NCBI RefSeq assembly: GCF_005848555.1
Contig: NZ_CP040518.1
Location: 991,001-1,055,000 of the forward strand
DNA length: 64,000 nucleotides
Source: Blautia sp. SC05B48
Lineage (GTDB): Bacteria > Bacillota > Clostridia > Lachnospirales > Lachnospiraceae
Reading direction: 5' to 3'
Shown: piece after piece, positions 35,367-45,019 of the stretch
Numbering within the stretch: the stretch's first letter is position 1
Layout of the letters: the number at the start of each line of letters is the position of its first letter
Notes under the pieces: generated by a model
What the model was told of the DNA's origin: nothing
Seen by the model: the letters and a program-made list of their open reading frames with translations, nothing else
Database searches by the model: none
Program-made: the position numbers and the translations under genes

Positions 35367-36212
35367 TCAGCCTTTGATAGCTCCGGAAAGCATACCTTTT
35401 TCAATCTGTTTATGGAACACGATGTAAATGATAATCATCGGAATTACAGACATTACTACATATGCAAACTGGCTTCCGATCTCCTGTGTATGCGCGGAAG
35501 AGAAGTTCAGCATCGCACGTGAAACTGTGAAATATTTGGTATCTGTCATCAGGATCATGGAGAATACAAGTTCACTGTATCCATAGATGAATACGAAGAT
35601 CGCCTCTGTTGCGATGATCGGCTTGCAGACAGGGAAAAGGATCTTCCACAGCAGCTGCCAGTTGTTACATCCATCAATGATCGCCGCCTCATCCAGGTTC
35701 CTGGAGATTCCATCCATGAATCCTGTATAAAGGAATATCGCCTGGGACATGCCAAACGCAACATAGATCAGGATCAGGAAGAACAGGTTGTTCTTTGCAT
35801 TTAATGCTGTTGCAATGTTGTTGATCGGGATCAGTGTACAGTGAACCGGAACCATTACTCCGATCATAAAGAATACATATACCCATTTCAGGAATTTGTA
35901 ATCTTTTCTTGATAAGATGTATGCTGCCATCATTCCGACTACAGTATTAAATACAGTTGTCAGAGTTGCTACAACCAGGGAGTTCTTGATGGTATTCAAT
36001 GCATCCGCTGTTTTGTTTGCGCTGATATAGTTCTGGAACATAAGCTTCTTAGGTAAGCTCAGCAGGTTCAGGTAGATCTCTGAGTTTGTTTTGAAGGAAG
36101 CCATTACGGTCACTACTACCGGAAACAGTGTAACAACTGTCCACAGGATCGCGATAACGTACAGTGCTATCTTTCCTCCGTGCATTTTCTGTTTATTAGC
36201 TGTTTTTTCCAT
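35367..36212 (-). CDS. Sugar ABC transporter permease, MalG/CUT1 type
   Basis: A 281-residue, six-span permease. The EAA motif that contacts the ATPase is EAAIIDGCNNWQLLWKILFPVCKPI. It follows its partner permease by 20 bases and precedes the GH29 gene. AAGGAG precedes the ATG at 36212. No ATPase gene is in the cluster, so a shared MsiK-like ATPase elsewhere is expected. Confidence 0.93.
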   Translation of the reverse strand: MEKTANKQKMHGGKIALYVIAILWTVVTLFPVVVTVMASFKTNSEIYLNLLSLPKKLMFQNYISANKTADALNTIKNSLVVATLTTVFNTVVGMMAAYILSRKDYKFLKWVYVFFMIGVMVPVHCTLIPINNIATALNAKNNLFFLILIYVAFGMSQAIFLYTGFMDGISRNLDEAAIIDGCNNWQLLWKILFPVCKPIIATEAIFVFIYGYSELVFSMILMTDTKYFTVSRAMLNFSSAHTQEIGSQFAYVVMSVIPMIIIYIVFHKQIEKGMLSGAIKG

Positions 36213-36232
36213 ATTGTCTCTTCTCCTTCCGC

Positions 36233-37153
36233 CTACATTGCAAGATCTTTATCTTCACGGAACAAATGATTAGTTATAAGACTCAGTGCAACACCCAGTA
36301 CTAACAGAATAACGCCGTATGCACTGCTTCGTCCAAACAGCTTATAGGAGAATCCCTGTGTATAAAGCATGATTGAAGGTGTGGAGCTGATATCGTTCGG
36401 GCCTCCTCTTGTCATCGCCCAGATAATATCGAATACTTTCAGACATCCTGTGATACACAAAATAGAGAATACCTTGAAGGAGTTTTTCATCAGAGGCAGG
36501 GTAATGTAACGAACTCTCTGCCATCCGGTAGCTCCATCCAGTGCTGCTGCCTCATTTAACTCATCCGGGATCGCCACCAGACCCGCTGCAAATATCAGCA
36601 TGTTATATCCGGCATACATCCACTCATTTACCAGGATAACGATCCAAACGTTTACAGTCTTTATCGTCAGCACATCAGGGATCGTACCATGAAGGCCGAA
36701 AATATTTTCAATGGTATTAAAGATACCAAAGTTCGGATTTAACATAAATGTCCACATCAGGGCTACTGCTGTTGTTCCTAACATATTCGGAAGGAAGTAA
36801 CAGGTTCTGAAGAATCCGGTTCCCTTGATCTTTGCAGTTACCAGCATTGCGAGACCAAATGAAAGTGGCATCAGGATAACGAAACCACCGATCATAAAGT
36901 ACACGCTGTTGAGCATTGCATTCCAGAACAGCTTATCTGAAAAGATCTTCTGATAGTTCTCAAGTCCTACCCACTGCTTTGCTGCACCAAACATACCGTT
37001 CCATTTGCGGAATGATAAGCCTACGGTGTCAAAAACAGGGTAGATAACAAAAATAACAGTTATTAAAATTGCCGGAAGAAGGAACGCTAAAGAAAGCGTA
37101 AGATCTTTTTTGTCCAGCTTCTGTTTTACCTTTGGTACAGATTTACCTGCCAT
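36233..37153 (-). CDS. Sugar ABC transporter permease, MalF/CUT1 type
   Basis: A 306-residue, six-span permease with EAA motif NEAAALDGATGWQRVRYITLPLM. ATG at 37153 is chosen because GGAGG stands seven bases upstream (MAGKSVPKVKQ); the frame extends to 37216 without a ribosome site. It pairs with the permease at 35367-36212. Confidence 0.93.
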   Translation of the reverse strand: MAGKSVPKVKQKLDKKDLTLSLAFLLPAILITVIFVIYPVFDTVGLSFRKWNGMFGAAKQWVGLENYQKIFSDKLFWNAMLNSVYFMIGGFVILMPLSFGLAMLVTAKIKGTGFFRTCYFLPNMLGTTAVALMWTFMLNPNFGIFNTIENIFGLHGTIPDVLTIKTVNVWIVILVNEWMYAGYNMLIFAAGLVAIPDELNEAAALDGATGWQRVRYITLPLMKNSFKVFSILCITGCLKVFDIIWAMTRGGPNDISSTPSIMLYTQGFSYKLFGRSSAYGVILLVLGVALSLITNHLFREDKDLAM

Positions 37154-37174
37154 ATGTATACCTCCGTAATAAAC

Positions 37175-37204
37175 AAGGGGAAGCAGATGATGCTTCCCCC
37201 TGTT
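37175..37204 (-). terminator. Intercistronic hairpin between binding protein and permease genes
   Basis: Stem GGGGAAGC/GCTTCCCC with an ATCATCT-type loop, followed by TTGTTTATT on the minus strand. Such hairpins raise the level of binding protein over permease by partial termination or mRNA protection. Confidence 0.6.
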
Positions 37205-37243
37205 TCTCTTATCCACACATCATGCGTTCAGTCAAAATTCTCT

Positions 37244-38599
37244 TTATTCGTAAGCAGACATTTTGTCAACGATATCGTCTCCAACTTCCTGTGCACTTGC
37301 GCCTGTCGCTAATGCCTGAAGAGAATTACGGATTGTGTCCATAGCTGCTGTGTTGCTGTCATATGTAGGAATCTCAAGTTTAGACTCTGTATTCTCAGCC
37401 ATGATCGCATTTACATCGTCAAGCAGATAGTTACCTGTATCGATTGTAACCTTCTCAGCATATGTTGTCGGGCTGGATTTGCACATTTCGTTGATGGAAT
37501 CTACACTTGTAAGGTATTTGATGAATTTAACAGTTGCTGCGATTTCCTCATCACTCTTGTTTAATGTAGTGATGTAGTATGTATCAGAACCGCCACCCAT
37601 CTCTACAGTCTTGTTTGCTTCGTCGATATAAGGAATTCTTGTAACACCGATCTTCTGAGCATCGAAGAGAGTTGTATCGGAGTCATTCTGGAAGTTACCG
37701 CAGTTCCATGTTCCGTCAACTGTGAATGCAGCTTTTCCTGCCTCGAACATATTTCTCTCTGTGTTGAAGTCTGTGCTGAGGATTCCGTCTCCCCAGTATC
37801 CTGCATCGATCATATCTTTCATCTTCTGATAGATTGCAACCATCTTCTCGCCGTTGTAAGCTTCTTTGTCGCTTGCAAGATCATCTGCGATGCTTGTTCC
37901 GTAAGCTTTCAGAGCAAGAGCACTCATCAGATGCTCGAAGTGATAGTTATCTTTGTCAGAGTAGTTGAATGGCTGGATTCCTGCATCTTTTAATTTCGCG
38001 CAGGCATCAACAAGATCATCCCAGGACTCCGGAACATCTACGCCAACCTGATCAAGGTAATCTTTGTTGTAGTAGAGGCAGAGCTGATAAGCGGACCACG
38101 GAATACCATAGGTTCCTTCAATGCCGTCAAACTGTGTTGTCTCCCATGCAAAATCCTGAACTCCCTCTTTCCATTCCGGATACTGCTCGAAGTATGGTGT
38201 CAGATCCAGTATATATCCTGCATCTACATACTCTCTTGTACGGCTTCCGCCATACTGAAGGAATGCGTTCGGTACATTACCGGAAGCAAAATCTGTTGTA
38301 AGCTTCTCTTCGTAATCAGACTCTGTAGAAATACTCTCATCTGTTACATGGATCTTTCCTTCGTTCTCTTTATTGAACTCTTCAAGTGCTTTGTAATACC
38401 ATTTAGCCTGTCCGTCTGTGTCAGATCCGTTGTTAAATCTGAATGCTACACGAAGCTCAACGTTTTCAAAATCCATACTCTCTACGTCGTAGTTTGTGTC
38501 ACCCTTTGCAAATACAGCGCTTCCTGTTACGCCTACTGTAGACATTGCTGTTACACCGGCGAGACACAGTGTTGCAACTTTTTTCATTCGTTTCTTCAT
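37244..38599 (-). CDS. Sugar ABC transporter substrate-binding protein, CUT1 type
   Basis: A 451-residue extracellular binding protein. The signal peptide is MKKRMKKVATLCLAG followed by TGSAVFA, with likely cleavage after VFA. The mature part has the type I fold (VELRVAFRFNN, LTTDFASGNVPNAFLQYGG, GTYGIPWSAYQLCLYYNKDYL, AAFTVDGTWNCG). No lipobox Cys occurs at a cleavage site, which is odd because Gram-positive binding proteins are usually lipoproteins; anchoring is therefore unclear. Genomic context (two GH29, nagB) points to fucosylated GlcNAc-containing glycans as ligands. Confidence 0.9.
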   Translation of the reverse strand: MKKRMKKVATLCLAGVTAMSTVGVTGSAVFAKGDTNYDVESMDFENVELRVAFRFNNGSDTDGQAKWYYKALEEFNKENEGKIHVTDESISTESDYEEKLTTDFASGNVPNAFLQYGGSRTREYVDAGYILDLTPYFEQYPEWKEGVQDFAWETTQFDGIEGTYGIPWSAYQLCLYYNKDYLDQVGVDVPESWDDLVDACAKLKDAGIQPFNYSDKDNYHFEHLMSALALKAYGTSIADDLASDKEAYNGEKMVAIYQKMKDMIDAGYWGDGILSTDFNTERNMFEAGKAAFTVDGTWNCGNFQNDSDTTLFDAQKIGVTRIPYIDEANKTVEMGGGSDTYYITTLNKSDEEIAATVKFIKYLTSVDSINEMCKSSPTTYAEKVTIDTGNYLLDDVNAIMAENTESKLEIPTYDSNTAAMDTIRNSLQALATGASAQEVGDDIVDKMSAYE

Positions 38600-38658
38600 G
38601 AATAAATCCTCCCTTAATATGATTTTATTTATATAGTTTACCCATTGATGCTCTTAAG

Positions 38659-39927
38659 TTAATCGATGATCGCCTCAAAGATCGGCTCCTCTTCCTCAAG
38701 CTCCAGGCATACACAGTAGTTCTTTGCTCCCTGAAGTTTCTCCGGAAGTTCAACCTCTACCATGGAGTTTCCTTCGCAGCACTTTAATGCGCGGCATGGA
38801 AGTTTCTCTCCTGTGCTTACCACATATGCACCTTTTAACTGGTTGCCGATGTTCAGCAGCTCTACACGATATCTCGGTGCAAGTACATGTACATAAAGTT
38901 TATGTGGTCTCTTGGTAAATTCAATGCTCGGAATCTCATACGGATAGATACCAACATTCTTGGTTCCGTAAATTGCTTCCGCATTCTCAGTCACGTATTT
39001 ACCAACCTCATTCATAACCTCGACACAAGCTTCCGGAACAGTTCCGTCTGCCATTGGTCCTACGTTCAGCAGGTAATTTCCGCCTCTGCCGACGATCTTG
39101 AGAAGAAGGTTCAGGATATCATCCGGATTCTTCCAGTTTGTATCGTATTTATTGTAACCCCATGTGTCATTTACAGTTGCCGGTACTTCCCAGTCACCGT
39201 CGTATGGAAGACGTGGGATAAAGTTATCACCGGTGGTCATGTAATCGCCCTTCTGGTGTCCGATACGTCCGCTGATGATGCAGTCAGGCTTAATACCCTT
39301 AACCCAGTCTCTTAATTCCTGAGCCTCGTCTGCGGTCATTCCCATCGGAGTATCAAACCAGATCAGGGAAATATTATCGTAATTCTCAAGAAGCTCTTTT
39401 AACTGCGGCTTGCATTTCTCATCGAAGTATGTACGGAATTCCGGCTTCCACTCGTTCTTGTCTTCGTAATCCTTCTTATAGGCATTGTCATCATCCCAGT
39501 CCTGAGCCTGTGAATAATAGATACCCATAGTCATGTCATATTTCTTACAAGCATCGGAAAGCTCTCTTAAGATATCTCTTCCTGCAGCCTTCACTACATT
39601 AAAATCACTGACCTTGGAATCGTACATTGCGAATCCCTCGTGATGCTTGGAAGTAAGAACGATATATTTAACACCCCACTGCTCTTTCGCTCTTTTCACA
39701 AACATGTCCGCGTCAAATTTGTCCGGATGGAACTCATCTTTCAGCTTTCTGTAATCTTCCTTGTCAATGTTGAGATTGTTCTCGATCCACTCTGCAATAC
39801 GGTCTGTCTTGGTGACCTCGCCGGTCTTCGGATCTTTCCATTCTCCTGCAAGGATGGAATAAAGTCCCCAATGGATGAATAATCCGTATTTGGCATCTTT
39901 ATACCACTGCTGCTTTGTGTCTGCCAT
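38659..39927 (-). CDS. Alpha-L-fucosidase, GH29 (2)
   Basis: A 422-residue cytoplasmic GH29 enzyme. It has YGLFIHWGLYSILAGEW, IVLTSKHHEGFAMYDS and nucleophile D192 (LIWFDTP), with DDILNLLLKIVGRGGNYLLNVGPMADG typical of the family. ATG at 39927 is used (AAGGAGAAGG just upstream); the frame upstream runs through the promoter. It is the first gene of the operon, behind a promoter with an AAACGTTT operator, and is followed by the binding protein after 59 bases. Confidence 0.93.
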   Translation of the reverse strand: MADTKQQWYKDAKYGLFIHWGLYSILAGEWKDPKTGEVTKTDRIAEWIENNLNIDKEDYRKLKDEFHPDKFDADMFVKRAKEQWGVKYIVLTSKHHEGFAMYDSKVSDFNVVKAAGRDILRELSDACKKYDMTMGIYYSQAQDWDDDNAYKKDYEDKNEWKPEFRTYFDEKCKPQLKELLENYDNISLIWFDTPMGMTADEAQELRDWVKGIKPDCIISGRIGHQKGDYMTTGDNFIPRLPYDGDWEVPATVNDTWGYNKYDTNWKNPDDILNLLLKIVGRGGNYLLNVGPMADGTVPEACVEVMNEVGKYVTENAEAIYGTKNVGIYPYEIPSIEFTKRPHKLYVHVLAPRYRVELLNIGNQLKGAYVVSTGEKLPCRALKCCEGNSMVEVELPEKLQGAKNYCVCLELEEEEPIFEAIID

Positions 39928-39970
39928 AACCTTCTCCTTGTTTCGTATAGCTGATTTTCTTGTTGTGTAA

Positions 39971-40023
39971 AACGTTTCGTTTTTTGTTAAGACTATCTTA
40001 CCGCATCCGAAGCAGTTTTTCAA
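39971..40023 (-). promoter_or_regulatory. Promoter and LacI-type operator of the fucosidase operon
   Basis: On the minus strand TTGAAA (40018-40023), a 16-base spacer and TAAGAT (39996-40001). The operator AAACGTTT (39971-39978, within GTAAAACGTTTCG) lies just downstream of the expected start, where a LacI-family repressor would block elongation. A catabolite-repression site is an alternative reading. Confidence 0.65.
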
Positions 40024-40106
40024 GTAAAATCATGGGTTAAAAATCATTTTTCCTATTTTTTACAATTATTCCATCTTGTTTTTGTGTATTTTTTCGTATC
40101 AGGTTT

Positions 40107-40122
40107 TGTTAAACGTTTCATT
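40107..40122. promoter_or_regulatory. Second AAACGTTT operator
   Basis: TTAAACGTTTCA centred on 40111-40118, 140 bases from the first copy (about 13 helical turns), in the divergent region. Two like operators allow looping by a tetrameric or paired LacI regulator. Confidence 0.6.
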
Positions 40123-40189
40123 TTTATCAATTTTCTGTACAATATACTCGTTTTTTCTGATAGTTTATGTGTAAAAAATGCCTTATGTG

Positions 40190-40218
40190 TTGAGGCGTTT
40201 TCTTTTTCATGATATAAT
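40190..40218 (+). promoter_or_regulatory. Promoter of the tandem LacI genes
   Basis: TTGAGG (40190-40195), a 17-base spacer and a perfect TATAAT (40213-40218), about 50 bases before the first lacI-type gene. Confidence 0.7.
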
Positions 40219-40266
40219 ATGAGAATACTCTATTATCTGTAAATGTATCAGAACCGGAGGTTTTAC

Positions 40267-41331
40267 ATGAACGTTACGATCAATGATATCGCCCGTGCGA
40301 CAGGCCTGTCCACCGCAACGATCTCAAAATATATAAACCACAAAAAAATACGGGAAGAAAATCGTATCATTATAGAAAAGGCAATTCAGGAGCTTGGATA
40401 TACCCCAAACCGGAATGCCCAGCTTCTCCGTGCCAAAAACACACATACCATCGGTATCCTGATCTCAGATCTTGGTAATTATTTCTGGGGCGAGCTTGTC
40501 AATTCCATTATCAAGCATTTCACGGATCATGGTTATACAGTTATTGTCTGTTCTTTCTTTTTTGAACATCAGAAGGAGATCGATACGATACAGGATATTA
40601 TCTCCCAGCACTTTGACGGAGTTATCATGCTCCCATCCTGCTGGCATGATGATCTGTACCAGCTTTTACAGAATGCCAGCATACCGGTTGTGATGCTCGA
40701 TCAGATTCCTGCTTCCATGAGACATTTTCCTGTAGACTGTGTTATTTCTGATAATTACAAAGGCGGTGCACTGCTGGCAGAGCACCTTTTGGAAAAAGGC
40801 CACACAAAGGTCTGGATCATGGAACAGTATCTGGACGCCTACACGATCGAGCAGCGGATTCAGGGCTTTGTGGATGTATACCAGAAAAATGGCATTGACC
40901 TTCTGAAACAGCAGGATTCTTTTCCCCCTGTTTCTTTTGGTTCCACTGCAGAAACCATCACCCAGAGCAACCTGCATTTCCAGAAGCTTATTGATTCTTC
41001 CGATCCCCCTACTGCTGTTTTTTTTGACTGCTATCTCTCCGCAATGGGTGGTTTAAGCGCTGCCAGCCAGGCACGGATTTCCGTTCCTCAGGATATTTCC
41101 TTTGTGTGCTTTGATGATGATCCGCTTTTCAAGACCATGAGTGCGACTATGACCTGTGTCTCACAGGATCTGACAAACATAGGGAAACATGCTGTGGAAT
41201 TACTTTTAAAAAGGATCCATGGAGACTATACGGATTTTCCAAAAATAGACATGCTGGATGTTGTATTCCACCCGCGACTCTCTGTAAAAGACCTGTCCGG
41301 GCACAACAGTGCAACATCCGGAAAGGATTGA
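40267..41331 (+). CDS. LacI-family regulator (fucosidase locus, 1)
   Basis: A 354-residue regulator with N-terminal HTH (VTINDIARATGLSTATISKYINHKK) and hinge, then a periplasmic-binding-like effector domain (HTIGILISDLGNYFWGELVNSI, GVIMLPSCWHDD, FVCFDDDPLF). ATG at 40267 has CGGAGG six bases upstream. Divergent from the fucosidase/ABC operon and cotranscribed with a second LacI gene three bases later. It probably senses a fucosylated sugar or its product. Confidence 0.88.
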   Translation: MNVTINDIARATGLSTATISKYINHKKIREENRIIIEKAIQELGYTPNRNAQLLRAKNTHTIGILISDLGNYFWGELVNSIIKHFTDHGYTVIVCSFFFEHQKEIDTIQDIISQHFDGVIMLPSCWHDDLYQLLQNASIPVVMLDQIPASMRHFPVDCVISDNYKGGALLAEHLLEKGHTKVWIMEQYLDAYTIEQRIQGFVDVYQKNGIDLLKQQDSFPPVSFGSTAETITQSNLHFQKLIDSSDPPTAVFFDCYLSAMGGLSAASQARISVPQDISFVCFDDDPLFKTMSATMTCVSQDLTNIGKHAVELLLKRIHGDYTDFPKIDMLDVVFHPRLSVKDLSGHNSATSGKD

Positions 41332-41334
41332 TTT

Positions 41335-42351
41335 ATGAGTGCAACCATCAAGGACATTGCCAAAGAAACCGGCCTGGCACTGGCCACCATTTCAAAATAT
41401 ATCAACGGCGGAACTGTACGGCCGCAAAATAAAAAACAGATCGACGAAGCGATCCGGAAACTGAATTACGTTCCACGAAACACGGCCCGGGGACTTCGTT
41501 CCTCCAAGACTTACCGTATCGGTCTGATATCCGGTCCTCCCAATAATCCGCATAATGCTTTTCTTCTGAGCAAAATAGAAAACACCATGCGCGCTCACGG
41601 TTATTCTCTCACATTTATGAGCGGTGACAAATATAATGATCATGTCAATAAATTTATCCCCCATATGCTCCGCTCAGGGATCGACGGTCTTATCATTTCT
41701 TCTTTCTGTCTGAGCAAAGACATCTGTTCCGCCGTGGAACATACCAGGATCCCTGTTGTGGAGCTGGAAGAGCATAGTCATTTCCACCGTACAGACTGTG
41801 TACAGACCAGCTGTACCTCCGGGGCCTATGAGATCGTGGAGCATCTGATAAAAATGGGGCATCAGAAGATCGCCCTTGTCACCGGTCCTCCTGCATCCTA
41901 TACCGCATGCGAACGAAAAAAAGGATATCTCCGGGCACTGGAAGATTACAATATTCCTGTTAACCCCGATTATATCATCGCTGAAAATTACGCAAACGAC
42001 TTTGGATATCAGGCAATGCAGAAATTATGGAATCTTCCGGAACGTCCGACTGCCGTATTTTCTGCGAACTATACACTATGCCTCGGTATTTATGAAGCGA
42101 TCTACAGCCTTGGCATCCGTATCCCGGAAGACCTGTCTGTTGTCTCCTTTGATGATTTTGAACTGTCCATGCTGCTTTCTCCTCAGCTGACCGCTGTCCG
42201 TCAGCCGCTGGCCGGTCTGGCAGAGCAGGCCTGTGATCTGCTGCTTCGCAGAATGAACGGAGACTACTGCGATTTTCCAAGGACGATCCGCCTGAAGCCG
42301 GAATGCATTTACCGGGATTCTGTGCGTAATCTCTATTCTGATGGTAAGTAA
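41335..42351 (+). CDS. LacI-family regulator (fucosidase locus, 2)
   Basis: A 338-residue LacI regulator (HTH: ATIKDIAKETGLALATISKYINGG; effector domain: YRIGLISGPPNNPHNAFLL, VVSFDDFELSMLLSPQLTAV). Its ATG lies three bases after the stop of the first regulator, so they are translated together. The two share the HTH recognition stretch ATISKYIN, which suggests that they bind the same operators, perhaps as heterodimers or with different effectors. Having both side by side is unusual. Confidence 0.88.
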   Translation: MSATIKDIAKETGLALATISKYINGGTVRPQNKKQIDEAIRKLNYVPRNTARGLRSSKTYRIGLISGPPNNPHNAFLLSKIENTMRAHGYSLTFMSGDKYNDHVNKFIPHMLRSGIDGLIISSFCLSKDICSAVEHTRIPVVELEEHSHFHRTDCVQTSCTSGAYEIVEHLIKMGHQKIALVTGPPASYTACERKKGYLRALEDYNIPVNPDYIIAENYANDFGYQAMQKLWNLPERPTAVFSANYTLCLGIYEAIYSLGIRIPEDLSVVSFDDFELSMLLSPQLTAVRQPLAGLAEQACDLLLRRMNGDYCDFPRTIRLKPECIYRDSVRNLYSDGK

Positions 42352-42535
42352 TGCAAAACAACTTTTATTACGGCAATTTCGGGAAGCACAACAGGCATTC
42401 TCATTCCGATCTGCTTTCATATTCTGAGCATCTGAACCACTGCAATAATTTCACAGCTTTCACAGGGGCACAGACCGTCACCGACACAGTCGATGATACG
42501 GCCTGTGTTCCTTCTATATATATCCGATATATCTG

Positions 42536-45019
42536 TCACATCAGTCTCAACAGCATATCTCCGGTTCCCACATTGTATCCACTGGTTGCATAAATCCCAT
42601 TCAGGCTTTTGTTTGTCACAATGATCAGCGGAAGCTTATCCGGATCTACATACATTCTTCTTCCCAGCGTATTGATGATCTCTGAAAAATCATCATATAA
42701 GATCTGAACATTTCCAAGCTTGCCCAGTGCTCTTGAAAGGGTAGGTGTCTCCAGCGCTTTTTTGCTTTTTACTACAAAAATGATCCTCTTCGCATATCTG
42801 GAAAAAGCTTCTTCCTGCTCCATCATCTCATTTAAGATATGCTCCGTCGGTTCTTTCTCCTCTTCCAGAAACGCCAGGATATGCTTCCCATCCGCCGTCA
42901 GCTCCGATGCCTTCACAGTGCTTCCATCCTCTTTTCTGAGAGTAAATTCCGGTATGGAAATATTCTCCAGCATGTCTTCCAGGTTTGCATTCCGAAATGC
43001 CAGCTCCACCCTCTTCATTTCTCCGATCTGAACCTCAAAATAATACTCCGCGGCAAATATATTTCCATTTGGCAGTCTGTTTGAGGTAAGGATCCTGTAA
43101 TTTCCCGCTTCCAGTGGCAGCTTCATCATCTGATCTCTGAAATTTTCGGCTTCCAGCTTCAGTGTGCTGTATTTTCCGGCTTCCAGTTTTGCGATGCTCC
43201 AGTTCTGGAAATATTTCCACTGTGTATCCTCACTTGCCTTCAGAAGGATCGATGCGTTTTTCTCCGTTTCCGCAGATACCGGGATGAATTTTCCGTTTTT
43301 CATATACTCCATGGAACGGTCATGAGGGTTCAGGCGTGCCGGAATTCCCAGTGTTCTCGCCATTGCCACAAAAAGGATCTTCTTTGACAGAAGGCTTCCT
43401 GTTCCCGTTTTCAGACATCCGGACGGCGTGGTGATCACACTGCTGCGTTCTTTCTCCGGGCTGGAAATGATCTTATCCTCAATCCATTTCCAGATCTTTG
43501 CCGGCTCCTTTTGCAGCATATTTTTCTCTTCTTCCGACAGCTGCTCAAGGATCGCTTTTCTGTATTTCTGCAAAACTTCATCGTCAACTCTCGGGTTCAG
43601 TACATATGGTACAAAAATATCTGCATCCATGTTTTTTTCATACGGTAATGCAAATTTCAGATGCTCCTCCAGAACCTGGCTGATGCAGTCTGTTCTGTCT
43701 TTCTCTGTGAGGACTTCAAGGAGTTTTTTTCTCATTGAAGAATCTCCGGTTTCTTTTTCCAGGAATTTCCGGCACTCCGGATTGCTCAGGTTTCTTACCT
43801 TCTGTTCCCTGTAAGCGTTTGCCTCTGCCAGACGTCTGCTGCCTCTTTCCTTCTGCTCCGGTGTCGGCATATCTTTATTTACAGGCGCATCATGAGGTGC
43901 GATCATATCGTTCTCTGCCCACTCCTCATAAAAAATACCATTTTCCTTTCCCACGGGCATCAGACAGATCTCGCAGCAGTCCTCTGTTTTTGTATCCATG
44001 CTGTTTTCTGCATGCAGCCATTCTCCATCTGCATACATCCTTGCAGAAATATGGATACTTCCAAGCCCTGTTGTCAGGCGGACTTTTCCCAGACTGTCGG
44101 TTTTCAGTTCTGCGATCGGGGCATATTCTGAATAATTCAGCACCTCAAAAGAAACTTCTGCACCTTCTGCCGGTTTTCCATGTGAATCCTTTACGGACAC
44201 AGTGATCTCTTTTGTCAGCGCATATCGTTTCAGCTCGTTGAGCATAGTCACCATACCATCTTTGCCGATCACTTCTCCCTCCGGGATCATGGTATCAAAA
44301 ACTCTTGAATGGACCATCATGGCCCTTGAGGAAGCATTGGTAAACCATCCCTTATTCAGGATCTCCTCCGGCTCACAGGCTCCCAGAAAATACCAGTTTC
44401 CATCGCACCAGATTTCCACCCAGGCATGATTGTCATCACAATGAGACCACTTTGGTGCATATACCTGACGGGCAGGTACACCAACACTTCTCAGTGCATT
44501 AACGGTAAATACAGATTCCTCTCCGCATCTTCCGTTTCCTCTGCGGTATACGGCAAGTGCAGACAGGGTACGATCATCTGTACAATGATAGGTAGCCTCC
44601 TGTGCACACCAGTAGTTCACCTCCAGGGCAGCTTCTCTGAAGCTCATTCCCTCAGTTCTCTCTCCGATCTCCCTGCGGAAAAATGTACGGCAGGGTGCGA
44701 TCTCCTCCTCATTTACTCTGTGAAACAGCACATAATTCAAAAAGATCTCTTCCGGCAGCTCTGCCACCCCGGAGTTTTCCTTCCATAAATGTACGCCATT
44801 CTCCGCATAATCCAGAAATACTTCAAACGCGTAATTTCCGATATCACTGTACGGCATGAACGCATATAAATATTTGCACGCCAGAGCCACTTCGTCTGTG
44901 CATTCTGCAAGCTTTTTATCAATATCCGCAAAAGCCTGCGGTAACCCCATCACCTGCTCCCGATATTTTTTTTCGATCCGATCACGGTTTCCTTTCAGAA
45001 AAATCTTCCCCTCAGCCAT
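42536..45019 (-). CDS. Large transglutaminase-like domain protein
   Basis: An 827-residue protein with no signal peptide or membrane span. A transglutaminase/protease-like core lies at 130-220: C165 in GRCGEESVF, H198 in DDNHAWVEIW, and GACEPEE where an Asp is usual, so Glu may complete the triad. A beta-sandwich region follows (ITVSVKDSHGKPAEGAEVSFEVLNYSEYAPIAEL, carboxypeptidase-regulatory-like), and a second transglutaminase-like remnant near 550-590 (TPSGCLKTGTGSLLSKKILFVAMARTLGIPARL). Its start overlaps the cutC stop by one base. Role unknown; it could be a cytoplasmic peptidase or amidase. Confidence 0.75.
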   Translation of the reverse strand: MAEGKIFLKGNRDRIEKKYREQVMGLPQAFADIDKKLAECTDEVALACKYLYAFMPYSDIGNYAFEVFLDYAENGVHLWKENSGVAELPEEIFLNYVLFHRVNEEEIAPCRTFFRREIGERTEGMSFREAALEVNYWCAQEATYHCTDDRTLSALAVYRRGNGRCGEESVFTVNALRSVGVPARQVYAPKWSHCDDNHAWVEIWCDGNWYFLGACEPEEILNKGWFTNASSRAMMVHSRVFDTMIPEGEVIGKDGMVTMLNELKRYALTKEITVSVKDSHGKPAEGAEVSFEVLNYSEYAPIAELKTDSLGKVRLTTGLGSIHISARMYADGEWLHAENSMDTKTEDCCEICLMPVGKENGIFYEEWAENDMIAPHDAPVNKDMPTPEQKERGSRRLAEANAYREQKVRNLSNPECRKFLEKETGDSSMRKKLLEVLTEKDRTDCISQVLEEHLKFALPYEKNMDADIFVPYVLNPRVDDEVLQKYRKAILEQLSEEEKNMLQKEPAKIWKWIEDKIISSPEKERSSVITTPSGCLKTGTGSLLSKKILFVAMARTLGIPARLNPHDRSMEYMKNGKFIPVSAETEKNASILLKASEDTQWKYFQNWSIAKLEAGKYSTLKLEAENFRDQMMKLPLEAGNYRILTSNRLPNGNIFAAEYYFEVQIGEMKRVELAFRNANLEDMLENISIPEFTLRKEDGSTVKASELTADGKHILAFLEEEKEPTEHILNEMMEQEEAFSRYAKRIIFVVKSKKALETPTLSRALGKLGNVQILYDDFSEIINTLGRRMYVDPDKLPLIIVTNKSLNGIYATSGYNVGTGDMLLRLM

